The position numbers were made by a program, and so were the translations under genes. DNA of 12,544 nucleotides from JBBSEZ01 sp038239195 (GTDB lineage: Bacteria > Planctomycetota > Planctomycetia > Gemmatales > Gemmataceae): the NCBI GenBank assembly GCA_038239195.1, contig JBBSEZ010000298.1, positions 1 through 12,544 of the forward strand, given 5' to 3'. This document shows, piece by piece, positions 1 to 7,326 of this stretch (position 1 is its first letter; each line of letters starts with the position of its first letter). Under the pieces are notes generated by a model. The model searched no databases. It was not told the DNA's origin and saw only the letters and a list, made by a program, of their open reading frames with translations.

Positions 1-1531
1 CGTCGGGGGCCTCCGGGGGCGGGAACGGGTTGTTTCGTATCTCCTGTTCTGCTACCGCAGGCCCTTTTTGTCCACCCCCTCCCAACTGCAACCCCTTACG
101 CACTAACCGCGTTCGTCCCCGCGCCCGGCCGGTTGCGCCCATCTCAAACTCGTACGTGCGGGTTTCAGGGACGTCGAGCACGCCGGTATAGACCAGGGTT
201 GCACCCTGCTTCGCGATCTTGCCGGCGAGTTTCTCGAGCACTGCCTTCGCGTTACCCGGCCCGGATACCACCGCCTCATACACCGATTTCTTCTCACCCT
301 TCTCGATGGCGAGAAGATAGTTCTCCAGGCGCTTCCGCTCGATTCCCTCGTAGGCTCTTACCGTCAGGCCAGGGCGCTTGGCGGGGGCTGTGGCTGCCAG
401 CGATCGAATCGTGTAGCGCGCCAGGGCCTCCCGGGTCTGTTTCTTGCCGTCCGGTGCAATGCCGATCGCGCGCAGCCAGCAAGTCTTGTCCACGCGGATC
501 GGCCCCTTGGCCAGGTGGCCGGCCTTGTGGGGGTCCGAGCCGTCCAGGGTGTAGCGGATCGTCCAACCGGGCTCGGCCAGCCGAGCGGTCACGTCGAACG
601 GGCCGGGATAGACCGACCCGCGGTGGCTCAGGAACGGTTTCCGCGGCGCAAAATCGCCGATACCGTTGTAGAAAGTCGCCATCACCTCGGGAAAACACGC
701 AGCCGTCATGCGGTCGCAGTCGTGTCCATCGTGCCGGCGGTCCTGGAATTCGAGGTCGCGCATCCCGGCGCCCTTGAGCCGTTTCAGGTAGTCGTCGTTC
801 TCTCCTTCACTGCCAAACATCGAACCGAGAAGCATCAGGACCGGCAGGTTCTTGGCGGCATCGCCGTTGCGCTCGATCGCATCCAGAAACCGCATCTTGT
901 TTTTTTCGTAGTAGTTGCCTTCCTTGTTGCCCACGTCGTACAACTTCATGGCGCCGTCAGCCGAGACAACCGCCGCGAACAGGTCCGGGTAGTTGAGGCC
1001 CAGGTGCATGGCCCCGCCGCCCGCTTTCGAACAACCGATGAGAGCTCTCCCCCTCGCACCCGGCACGCAACGAAAATGCCTCTCCACCCACGCCGTCAGT
1101 TCCTTGCGGAAGATCGTTCCCGACGGCCCCAGCGAGTCAGACCAGACGCCCGATTCGCCGCGGTTGAGAGGGGCGGTAATGCCTCCGACGTGGACCACGA
1201 TGAACGGTGGAAACTGCCCTTTCCGGATCATCTCGGCCATCGCCTTCCGCGGAACGTCCATGTTTTGCAGAACGTAGATGACCGGATACCGCCGATCGGG
1301 CTGGGCCTCGTAACCGGGAGGCAGCCAGAAGTCCGCCTCGTAAGGGACGTCCACCTCTTTTCCATTCTTGACGGCGCGGCTCACAAACTTGCAACGCGTG
1401 TAGCCGTTCCTGAGCTTCGTTCCAGTTGCCGGATCGGGGCCTCGAACGCGCCCCGCTTCACCGCGTGCGGCTGATGCCGCGAGGGGGCCGACTGCCAGAA
1501 GCAACAACAGCGTCGAGCAAGGGCGTCTCAT
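1..1531 (-). CDS. Secreted alpha/beta-hydrolase esterase with CHB_HEX_C-like and PA14-like domains (partial, runs off left edge)
   Basis: The frame opens with ATG at 1529-1531 and stays open for 510 codons to the window edge, so the C-terminus is missing. Residues 1-24 are a Sec-type signal peptide (Arg-Arg, then a Leu/Ala-rich core). Residues 60-290 read as a putative esterase (PF00756/esterase D type): strand motif RYPVIYVLQN at 81-90, nucleophile elbow IGCSKAGGG with Ser168, a possible acid among D246/D247, and likely catalytic His270 in HDGHDCD. The usual GxSxG is GxSxA here. Residues 300-375 resemble the chitobiase/hexosaminidase C-terminal domain (YTLDGSDP at 327-334). Residues from 388 resemble the start of a PA14-like domain (PGLTVRAYEG, then VYTGVLDVPETRTYEFE). 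After residue 466 the sequence loses that character. This is the third gene of a minus-strand run, 48 bases after the PQQ gene, and probably removes acyl groups from a polysaccharide. The exact substrate is unknown. Confidence 0.82.
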   Translation of the reverse strand, partial: MRRPCSTLLLLLAVGPLAASAARGEAGRVRGPDPATGTKLRNGYTRCKFVSRAVKNGKEVDVPYEADFWLPPGYEAQPDRRYPVIYVLQNMDVPRKAMAEMIRKGQFPPFIVVHVGGITAPLNRGESGVWSDSLGPSGTIFRKELTAWVERHFRCVPGARGRALIGCSKAGGGAMHLGLNYPDLFAAVVSADGAMKLYDVGNKEGNYYEKNKMRFLDAIERNGDAAKNLPVLMLLGSMFGSEGENDDYLKRLKGAGMRDLEFQDRRHDGHDCDRMTAACFPEVMATFYNGIGDFAPRKPFLSHRGSVYPGPFDVTARLAEPGWTIRYTLDGSDPHKAGHLAKGPIRVDKTCWLRAIGIAPDGKKQTREALARYTIRSLAATAPAKRPGLTVRAYEGIERKRLENYLLAIEKGEKKSVYEAVVSGPGNAKAVLEKLAGKIAKQGATLVYTGVLDVPETRTYEFEMGATGRARGRTRLVRKGLQLGGGGQKGPAVAEQEIRNNPFPPPEAPD

Positions 1532-1579
1532 TGAGAACCTCGGTTTCTTCAATGCCTTGGCGGACGAGCCGATCGTTTG

Positions 1580-3568
1580 CTATTTGACGGTGAGTGTTTG
1601 GGTAATCCTGGCGGGGCGCGAGGCGGGGCCCCAGTCGTACGGCACCTTCGGGTCGCCGATGCAGTACAAATGCGAGACCGATCGGATGAACAGCCGGTTG
1701 CCCGAGGGGAAGATCGCGGTGTCCGTGTGCAGGAAGTGCGCCGGCCAGCCGAACGCATTCCCCGTATAGAACTTCATCGCGTAGAGCTCGGGGGCATACT
1801 TCTCCAGGGCGGGGACGCGGGGCTTGTTGACGCCACCCAGAACGTTCTTGTTGCTGAGAACCTTCATCTTTGCCGGGTCGCTCACGTCGGCCGACCCGAA
1901 GGTGCCGAAGACCTCATCGCCACGGCTGCCCCAGTTCCTGGTCCCGCTTTCCACCCAGAGGAACATCTTGCCCGCCACGATGTTCGAGTAGCCGCCGATC
2001 TCATTCGGCCCTCCCGGGGAGCGGAACAGGAACTTTCCCGTTCCCGGTTCCAGGGCAGTGTGTTCGCGCGAGGCCATGATGATCGCGGTGGGAGTCATGG
2101 CCACCGCCTGGTAGCCTGGCGTACTGCTCCGGCGCGTTCGCCAGATCTCCTTGGCTTCGACCTTGTCCTGGCCGACCATTTTCAGCCGGTAGGCCACGTA
2201 GGGCGTTCGGTAGTTGTCGCCCGTGGCGCCCTTCAAGACGACGTCGCCGCTGCTAACGATGGATGGCCCACCGCTCGGACGAAACTCGAACGGCAAGCTC
2301 CCCATCGCCCGGCCGTCGGAGGCGCGAAGGATGTTGCACAACGTGGTGACGATCGCGTCAACCGCCTTGGCCCCGTTCTTCAGACGGACCACCTTGTGCG
2401 ACCCCACGAAGTATCCCCCGCCGTCGCGAGCGCCGTCGCCTTTGGTCGGTGCCTCCCAGAGGAGCTTGCCAGTCCGTTTGTCCAGCCCGCGGAGCACCTT
2501 GTCCCCGCCGTGCATGTCCACCAACACGCCCCCGACCAGCAACGGCGACTGCACGCTGCTCAGATTGTCCTTTTGCCCATTCGGCTGGTAATGCGTCCCC
2601 CAAATCCGCTTGCCGTTGAGGTCGTAGCAGACGGTTTGGCCCTGGCCGAACGATGCGTAGACACGTTCCCCGTCGCTGACTGGCGCCGACATGCAGAAGC
2701 CGACCAGGTGGCCCCAGGGCACGCCCAGAGGGATTTTCGGCGTTCTCCTGCCAGGGCCCGTGGGCTCACTGAAACTATTGATCCGCCTGCCAAGCGTATC
2801 CAACAGGCTGGTTAATTGTCGGTTGAGGGGGTCGTGCTTCCAGCCGGGCGCTTTGCCCGTGAACCCGGGCTTCTCCGATTCCGCCAGGGCCTGGCTGTAT
2901 TTCTTCACCGCTTCGCCCGTGACCTTGGCGGCCTCCTCGTAGGAACCGTCGGGGTCCAGTTCCTTCAGGGCCTTGACGATCCGCGGAAGGGCCTTCTGGA
3001 CAAAGGCGTCCGCGATCGGGGCAAATTCCCTGCTCGGGACGCGCCGGCTCATGGTCCCATTGCCCCGCATGTGGTCGAAGTGGGGGAGGGCCTCGCGCCA
3101 GACGTCGTACATCGCCTGAATCTTGTCGGCCTGGGGCTTGGCCACTCCCACCAGTTCCCAGGGATTGGCCGATGCCGTCCAGAGTACCTTGCCCGTCCTG
3201 GCGTCCACGCAAAGGAGCATGTTCGGCTCGGCCGTGGTGAAAACGCGGTCTCCCACAACGATCGGCTGGGTGTTGGCCCAGGAGGGCATCTCGGTTTTCC
3301 AGACGATGTTGTGCGCCTTCTTGTCGGTCAAGACAAGCACCTCGCTGCGCTCGTCCTTCGCCGTTCCGACCGTGCCCTCACGCCACTCCGCGACAGGGGT
3401 GGCGCCGGGAAAGTAGCCGTTGCCATCGCCGCGGAAGCCCACCGGATGTTCCGGCGAAGGATAGAACTCCTTGTGGCCCAGGGGAACCTTCGACGGTTCG
3501 GCCGCCTCGACGAGCCCCGCCAGGACCAGGAGAAACGCTACGCCGAGCAACCGCGTTGGCTTCGTCAC
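1580..3568 (-). CDS. Secreted PQQ-like beta-propeller repeat protein
   Basis: A 662-residue protein with a GTG start at 3566-3568, a signal peptide (residues 1-23, hydrophobic LLGVAFLLVLAGL, cleavage after VEAA) and repeated propeller blades of the PQQ/BamB-like type. Blade signatures include VDARTGKVLW (121-130), YDLNGKRIW (315-323), LDKRTGKLLW (362-371) and LEPGTGKFLF (506-515), each following a 'VGDRVF / DGERVY / VGGVLV' strand. The N-terminus carries GFRGDGNGYFPGATP (44-58), an opening common in planctomycete members. Residues 145-285 are a mostly helical, charged stretch without blade motifs that interrupts the propeller. Such proteins act outside the cytoplasmic membrane, either as scaffolds or as quinoprotein-like enzymes. 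No catalytic residues can be named, so enzymatic activity is not claimed. The gene lies 33 bases after the heparinase-like gene and 48 before the esterase, suggesting co-transcription. Confidence 0.85.
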   Translation of the reverse strand: MTKPTRLLGVAFLLVLAGLVEAAEPSKVPLGHKEFYPSPEHPVGFRGDGNGYFPGATPVAEWREGTVGTAKDERSEVLVLTDKKAHNIVWKTEMPSWANTQPIVVGDRVFTTAEPNMLLCVDARTGKVLWTASANPWELVGVAKPQADKIQAMYDVWREALPHFDHMRGNGTMSRRVPSREFAPIADAFVQKALPRIVKALKELDPDGSYEEAAKVTGEAVKKYSQALAESEKPGFTGKAPGWKHDPLNRQLTSLLDTLGRRINSFSEPTGPGRRTPKIPLGVPWGHLVGFCMSAPVSDGERVYASFGQGQTVCYDLNGKRIWGTHYQPNGQKDNLSSVQSPLLVGGVLVDMHGGDKVLRGLDKRTGKLLWEAPTKGDGARDGGGYFVGSHKVVRLKNGAKAVDAIVTTLCNILRASDGRAMGSLPFEFRPSGGPSIVSSGDVVLKGATGDNYRTPYVAYRLKMVGQDKVEAKEIWRTRRSSTPGYQAVAMTPTAIIMASREHTALEPGTGKFLFRSPGGPNEIGGYSNIVAGKMFLWVESGTRNWGSRGDEVFGTFGSADVSDPAKMKVLSNKNVLGGVNKPRVPALEKYAPELYAMKFYTGNAFGWPAHFLHTDTAIFPSGNRLFIRSVSHLYCIGDPKVPYDWGPASRPARITQTLTVK

Positions 3569-3577
3569 GTTTCTTCA

Positions 3578-3586
3578 TTCCTTTCC
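3578..3586 (-). promoter_or_regulatory. Ribosome binding site deciding the GTG start of the PQQ-propeller gene
   Basis: The minus strand reads GGAAAGGAA here, nine bases before the GTG at 3566-3568. An ATG at 3576-3578 overlaps the site but is in another frame and encodes no signal peptide. The GTG frame begins with a good signal peptide, so GTG is preferred. Confidence 0.55.
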
Positions 3587-3601
3587 GTTCGCACTTCCCA
3601 T

Positions 3602-5443
3602 TCAGCGTTTTGGTGCTGGGTTGAGAATCAGCTTCTTTCCGTCGAAGGAGATGGTCTGGCCGCCCACGATCACCTTGTCGCCGTCCTGGCTTACTCGGGG
3701 CGGCGCCCCCTTCTGGAGCGTCATGACGTAGGCTTTCTTGCCGGCCAGCTTCACCGCGGTGGTTTTCGTCGCATAGCCATTCTGCCCCTTCACGTCGGCT
3801 ATCTCGGTGGTCTTGACGTCCATCCAGTATTCGACCTTGTGCCCGACCATTGGTCCCACCATCGCCACGAGTAACTCGGCACCGGATGCGCCGCTGAAAT
3901 CCACGGCCAGCGAAGTAGGGCTCTTGCTGTTCTCCTCCACACTGAGGTTGAACTTGTTGAACTTCTCGCCGTAGCAGAGGGTGCTGATCACGGCGGACCC
4001 GTCCTTCTCGAACTTCGTGTAGATCGGGTAGCTGGAGTAGAACATCCCCGGGAAGCAGTAGCGGGAGCGCTGGCCGCCCCAGCCCAGGCCCTTGCCGTAC
4101 ACGTAGACGGAGCCGCCCGACGCCATGCCCCGGCCGTTCTGGTGTGTCGGGTGGGTGCCCAGCAAGGCCGAAACGCAGATGTCCTTGCCGGGCGTTGCCG
4201 ACCAGCCGTTGCGGAAAATGAAGTAGCCGGCGGCGGTGTCGTGCAGCACCAGGGGGAGCGACAGCGCCGGGTTCTTCGCCGGGACGTCGAGCGGCCAGTT
4301 GGCCAGGGCATAGACCGCCTGGTGCGGGTAATCGAGAATGTCGTAGGTCTTGTTCTTGCCCGGCTCGACCTGATTGTCGTAAACCCACTTGAGCGCGGGG
4401 ACGTATTCGCTGGGGCAGACGCCGAAGCCCAGGGCGAAGTCGCCCTGCTCCGACCACATGGTCCCCCGCGGGAAGTTGCGACAGTACATGCCGCGCTGCG
4501 GGTTGGTGTACTTGCCGTCCGGATCGAGCGCGAACTCGTAGATCCACTTGGCGGCCAGCCAGCGGGCGTTGTCCTTCTTGCCCACCAGGTCTTTGCCCGC
4601 GGCCACACGATACGCCTGCACGAACGGGACCAACCCCGTGTTGGAACTGATCCTCCCGCACTGATGGCCCTCGAAATAGTAGCCGCGGTCACCGTAGCCG
4701 ATGGAAATCTCGGCGCGCGCTTGCTTGACGATCTTGCCGAGGAGCCCTTCGACTTTCTTGGCATCCACTCCCGGATCGTTGCGAATAGCCAGGAGCCCCA
4801 TGCCCACCCCCCCCACGGCCGCGCCGTAGTGGTTGCAAGAGGGCATGATCGGCCCCCGGTTCGCAATGCTGGTGGTGTAGGGGTTGTCCAGGATCGCTTT
4901 GGCCACGGTCTTGCGGAAGTCCTCCTCCCAGCCGCCGTAATTCAGGTCGTAGGCCAGCCCGAGGGCGCCGATGGCCGGGCCGGAGCGCATCGGTCCGCCG
5001 CTGCCGGGGTTGGTGAAGCCGTAACGGCTATCCCTGGCGTCCCGTTTCTTGTTCTGAATGACCTCGATGCAAAGCTCCTTTGCCTTGCTGGCGTACTTCT
5101 TGTCGCCGGTGAGTTGGTACAGCAGCCCGTACCCGCTCGGGTGCCAGAGGGTGAACTTGCCGTCGAGCAGTTTCTTCAGGCGCCCGATCATGATCTTGCC
5201 CTCCGCCGTCTCGGCACGCTTTTCGAGCCTGGGCAGGTCCGCCTTGCGGAAGACGAGTCGCGGGTGTTCGCCAGCCTCCAAAGGGGACCAACCCTTCACG
5301 TCCGTCGTCCAGTCCGGGTCACTGTAGCCCCACTTCACGTGCTTGCGGGCCTCGATCGGCTCATCCGCGGAACGAACAACCTCATGGGCGGTAACGGAAA
5401 GGATGCCGACAAGGCATGCGAGAGCCAATGTCTTGAACTGCAT
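3602..5443 (-). CDS. Secreted heparinase II/III-like protein (alpha/alpha-toroid polysaccharide lyase fold)
   Basis: A 613-residue protein starting at the ATG at 5441-5443, preceded by GGAGG six bases away. Residues 1-26 are a signal peptide. The N-terminal part begins with EHPRLVFRKADLPRLEKR (59-76), the entry motif of heparinase II/III-like and related lyases, followed by a helical region to about 385 with YGLLYQLTGDKKYASKAKEL typical of an alpha/alpha toroid. NHYGAAVGG (204-212) and a Tyr/His-rich stretch GYGDRGYYFEGHQ (249-261) are candidate active-site segments. The C-terminal part has the beta-sandwich signatures AAGYFIFRNGW (404-414) and THPTHQNGRG..GSVYVYGKG (430-452). The family cleaves uronic-acid-containing polysaccharides by beta-elimination. 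The substrate and the true catalytic residues cannot be fixed here. It is the first gene of the probable operon with the PQQ protein and the esterase. Opening the frame upstream to 5830 would run through the anti-sigma gene and is rejected. Confidence 0.8.
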   Translation of the reverse strand: MQFKTLALACLVGILSVTAHEVVRSADEPIEARKHVKWGYSDPDWTTDVKGWSPLEAGEHPRLVFRKADLPRLEKRAETAEGKIMIGRLKKLLDGKFTLWHPSGYGLLYQLTGDKKYASKAKELCIEVIQNKKRDARDSRYGFTNPGSGGPMRSGPAIGALGLAYDLNYGGWEEDFRKTVAKAILDNPYTTSIANRGPIMPSCNHYGAAVGGVGMGLLAIRNDPGVDAKKVEGLLGKIVKQARAEISIGYGDRGYYFEGHQCGRISSNTGLVPFVQAYRVAAGKDLVGKKDNARWLAAKWIYEFALDPDGKYTNPQRGMYCRNFPRGTMWSEQGDFALGFGVCPSEYVPALKWVYDNQVEPGKNKTYDILDYPHQAVYALANWPLDVPAKNPALSLPLVLHDTAAGYFIFRNGWSATPGKDICVSALLGTHPTHQNGRGMASGGSVYVYGKGLGWGGQRSRYCFPGMFYSSYPIYTKFEKDGSAVISTLCYGEKFNKFNLSVEENSKSPTSLAVDFSGASGAELLVAMVGPMVGHKVEYWMDVKTTEIADVKGQNGYATKTTAVKLAGKKAYVMTLQKGAPPRVSQDGDKVIVGGQTISFDGKKLILNPAPKR

Positions 5444-5449
5444 GGTGGG

Positions 5450-5454
5450 CCTCC
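5450..5454 (-). promoter_or_regulatory. Ribosome binding site of the heparinase-like gene
   Basis: A consensus GGAGG on the minus strand lies six bases before the ATG at 5441-5443. It fixes this start against the longer open frame that continues upstream. Confidence 0.7.
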
Positions 5455-5511
5455 GGGAGGCAGTGGTGAGAAACGGCAATCTGGCGGGGGGAGCGATTCG
5501 ATTCACTTCTC

Positions 5512-5533
5512 GGAACAATCCGGTCCTTGTTTC
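5512..5533 (-). promoter_or_regulatory. Imperfect dyad in the anti-sigma / heparinase intergenic region
   Basis: On the minus strand GAAACAA and TTGTTCC are separated by eight bases and pair at six of seven positions. The element lies about 30 bases after the anti-sigma stop and about 70 before the heparinase-like start. No T-run follows, so an intrinsic terminator is unlikely. It could be an operator for the polysaccharide operon or chance. No convincing -35/-10 pair was seen in the 119-base gap. Confidence 0.25.
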
Positions 5534-5562
5534 ATCTGTCTGCGGCCCCGGAGGCGGTTTGC

Positions 5563-7326
5563 TCAGCGGGGGACGTCCCAGAGGGTGATCCGCGAGCCCT
5601 GGTCGAGCACGGCCAGGGTCTTCCCGTCGGGCGAGAAAGCTAGCCCTTGGGGGTGCTTGCCAATCTGGACCATCCGCAGGTCGGCCGTGCGGTCCACGTC
5701 CCAGACCCACACGCGGTCGTCGATGCCGCTGGCGGCGAGGGCTCGGCCATCCGGGCCCAGGGCCAGGCGCTGGATGGGGTAGCCGGGCTGCTCCAGAGTG
5801 CCGACGATGCGGCGGGCGGCCACGTCCCACACCTGGACCTTGCCGTGCGTCCCGACCGCCAGGCGCCGCCCGTCCGCCGAGAAGGCGAGAGTCACGCCTG
5901 CGGTCCCGGTGACCGGCAGGGAGCCCGTCACCCGGCCGGTCGCCGCCTCGACCAGGTCCACGGCCAGGGGGGCCTCTCGGGCCGAGTTTCTGCGCGCCAC
6001 CGCCAGCAGGCCGTCGGGGGAGGCAGCGAACCCGAAAACCTTCTGCTCGACCGTCACCCGGATCGGGTTGCCCGTGGCCGTGTCCAGCAGGACGAGCTGA
6101 CGATTCCCGCCTGTCGCGAACGCCAGCCAGTCCCCTCCGGGCGAGACGGCCACCAACCGGCCGGCTGGGCGGGGCGCAACCAGGCGGCGCGTCTCGCGCT
6201 TCAAGGCGTCCCAGATCCGCAGCCGGTTCTCCTGGCGTTCGGTTGCGACCAGGGCCCAGCCGGTCAGCGCCTCGACGTCGATCCTCTTCCGGCCGTGCGG
6301 GCTGACGGGGACGGCCTCGATCTGGTCCGACTCGTGCCAGTAGACCGCCTGCCAGCGGGTCGTTGCGAGGACCGTTTTGCCGTCGGGGGAAAAGGAAAGC
6401 GAACGGAGGTTGGGGAACGCCAGTTCCCGCCTCAGCTGCAAGCCCGGCGCCTGGCGCGGTGGGAAGACGGGCTCGCCCTCGTTCGGGACGAAGGCAGAGG
6501 TTCTTGGGGCGAGCGAGATGGCGGGCTGCCCGGCGCGGATCAACTCGGCCTTGCCGTCCTCGAGGTCGATGCGCGTGCCGTGGCCGCCGAGGACGATGAC
6601 CTGGAAGGTGCCGCCTGCACCGAGGAACTCGGCCTGGGAGGTGACGACGGCGAGAGGGAGGTCGTTCGCCTGCTCGGGGACGCTGGCCCGCAGGCCCCCG
6701 GCCTGGAGGCGCACCCGCTTCCCGGACCTGGCCGCCTCCAGACTCAGGACTGCCCCGGCGGAGAGCTCCAGTCGGGTGCCGTCGGCGTAGCTCAGGGTCG
6801 CGTGCCCACCCTGGCCGGTGCGGAGCGTTCGCCCGGGCTGCAGCGGCGCGCCGACGGAGGGGGTGACGCGTTCGCCTCCTTCCGACTCGACGAGCACGTC
6901 GGGCGAACGGTCCAGCAGGAACGGCGCCGGTGCCTTCCCCGGTTCTCCCGTCCCCGGGGGGCTCTCGCCGGGCCGGGTGAGCAAGACGATAAGAAAGAGG
7001 GCGGCGGCTGCGACCAGGAAGAGCGCCGGCGTCCGCAGCCTCCTCCTCGCGAGGCCCGGCGCGGGGGGAGGGGGCGGCAGCGCGCCGAGGGTGCGCATTA
7101 CGGATCGTTCCAGGTCGTCGGTCTGGATCGCGCCCACCCGCTCGACGGCGGTCCCGGCCACGTCGGGGGCCGGCCCGGTGGCGAGCAGGGCGGCCTCCAG
7201 TTCGAGCAGGGCGACGTGCCGGCGGACGGCCTCGTCCGTGGCGAGCAGGCGGTCCAGTTCCTCCTGCTCGTGAGGGGCCAGGCCCCCGTCCAGCAGACGA
7301 AAGGTCAGTTCTTCGATCCGGTTCAT
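5563..7326 (-). CDS. Membrane anti-sigma factor with FecR-like domain and WD40 repeats
   Basis: A 587-residue protein with its start (7324-7326) inside the stop region of the sigma gene, giving an ATGA overlap and probable translational coupling. Residues 1-80 are a helical anti-sigma-type N-terminus (LLDGGLAPHEQEELDRLLATD) without the Cys/His zinc motif. Residues 82-98 are Pro- and Arg-rich, and 100-117 form one transmembrane helix (ALFLVAAAALFLIVLL). Residues 140-280 resemble FecR: LQPGRTLRTGQGGHATLSYADGTRLEL, followed by an AEFLGAGGTFQV strand and LEDGKAEL. Residues 300-587 contain WD40-type repeats with SFSPDGKTVLA, AFSADGRRLAV..VQVWDV, ALGPDGRALAASG..VWVWDV and AFSPDGKTLAV..ITLWDV. The N-terminus probably binds the sigma factor in the cytoplasm, with the FecR and WD40 parts outside sensing a signal. 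I see no cysteine anywhere in the protein. Confidence 0.82.
   Translation of the reverse strand: MNRIEELTFRLLDGGLAPHEQEELDRLLATDEAVRRHVALLELEAALLATGPAPDVAGTAVERVGAIQTDDLERSVMRTLGALPPPPPAPGLARRRLRTPALFLVAAAALFLIVLLTRPGESPPGTGEPGKAPAPFLLDRSPDVLVESEGGERVTPSVGAPLQPGRTLRTGQGGHATLSYADGTRLELSAGAVLSLEAARSGKRVRLQAGGLRASVPEQANDLPLAVVTSQAEFLGAGGTFQVIVLGGHGTRIDLEDGKAELIRAGQPAISLAPRTSAFVPNEGEPVFPPRQAPGLQLRRELAFPNLRSLSFSPDGKTVLATTRWQAVYWHESDQIEAVPVSPHGRKRIDVEALTGWALVATERQENRLRIWDALKRETRRLVAPRPAGRLVAVSPGGDWLAFATGGNRQLVLLDTATGNPIRVTVEQKVFGFAASPDGLLAVARRNSAREAPLAVDLVEAATGRVTGSLPVTGTAGVTLAFSADGRRLAVGTHGKVQVWDVAARRIVGTLEQPGYPIQRLALGPDGRALAASGIDDRVWVWDVDRTADLRMVQIGKHPQGLAFSPDGKTLAVLDQGSRITLWDVPR

Noticed and set aside
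1577..3874. Two long plus-strand frames opposite the PQQ gene (1577-2815 and 2816-3874)
   Set aside because: They lie antisense to the propeller gene, have no start context or domains, and follow the codon pattern of the other strand.
5512..5562. Intrinsic terminator after the anti-sigma gene
   Set aside because: The dyad here is weak, AT-containing and not followed by a T-run on the minus strand.
4142..5782. Long plus-strand open frame (546 codons) opposite the heparinase-like gene
   Set aside because: The opposite strand encodes a recognisable lyase-fold protein with signal peptide and ribosome binding site. The plus-strand frame is rich in Arg, Gly, Val and His and matches no family, as expected for a GC-rich shadow.
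5444..5830. Upstream extension of the heparinase-like gene by 129 codons
   Set aside because: The extension overlaps the anti-sigma gene, is Arg/Pro-rich, and would hide the signal peptide and strong ribosome binding site at the chosen start.
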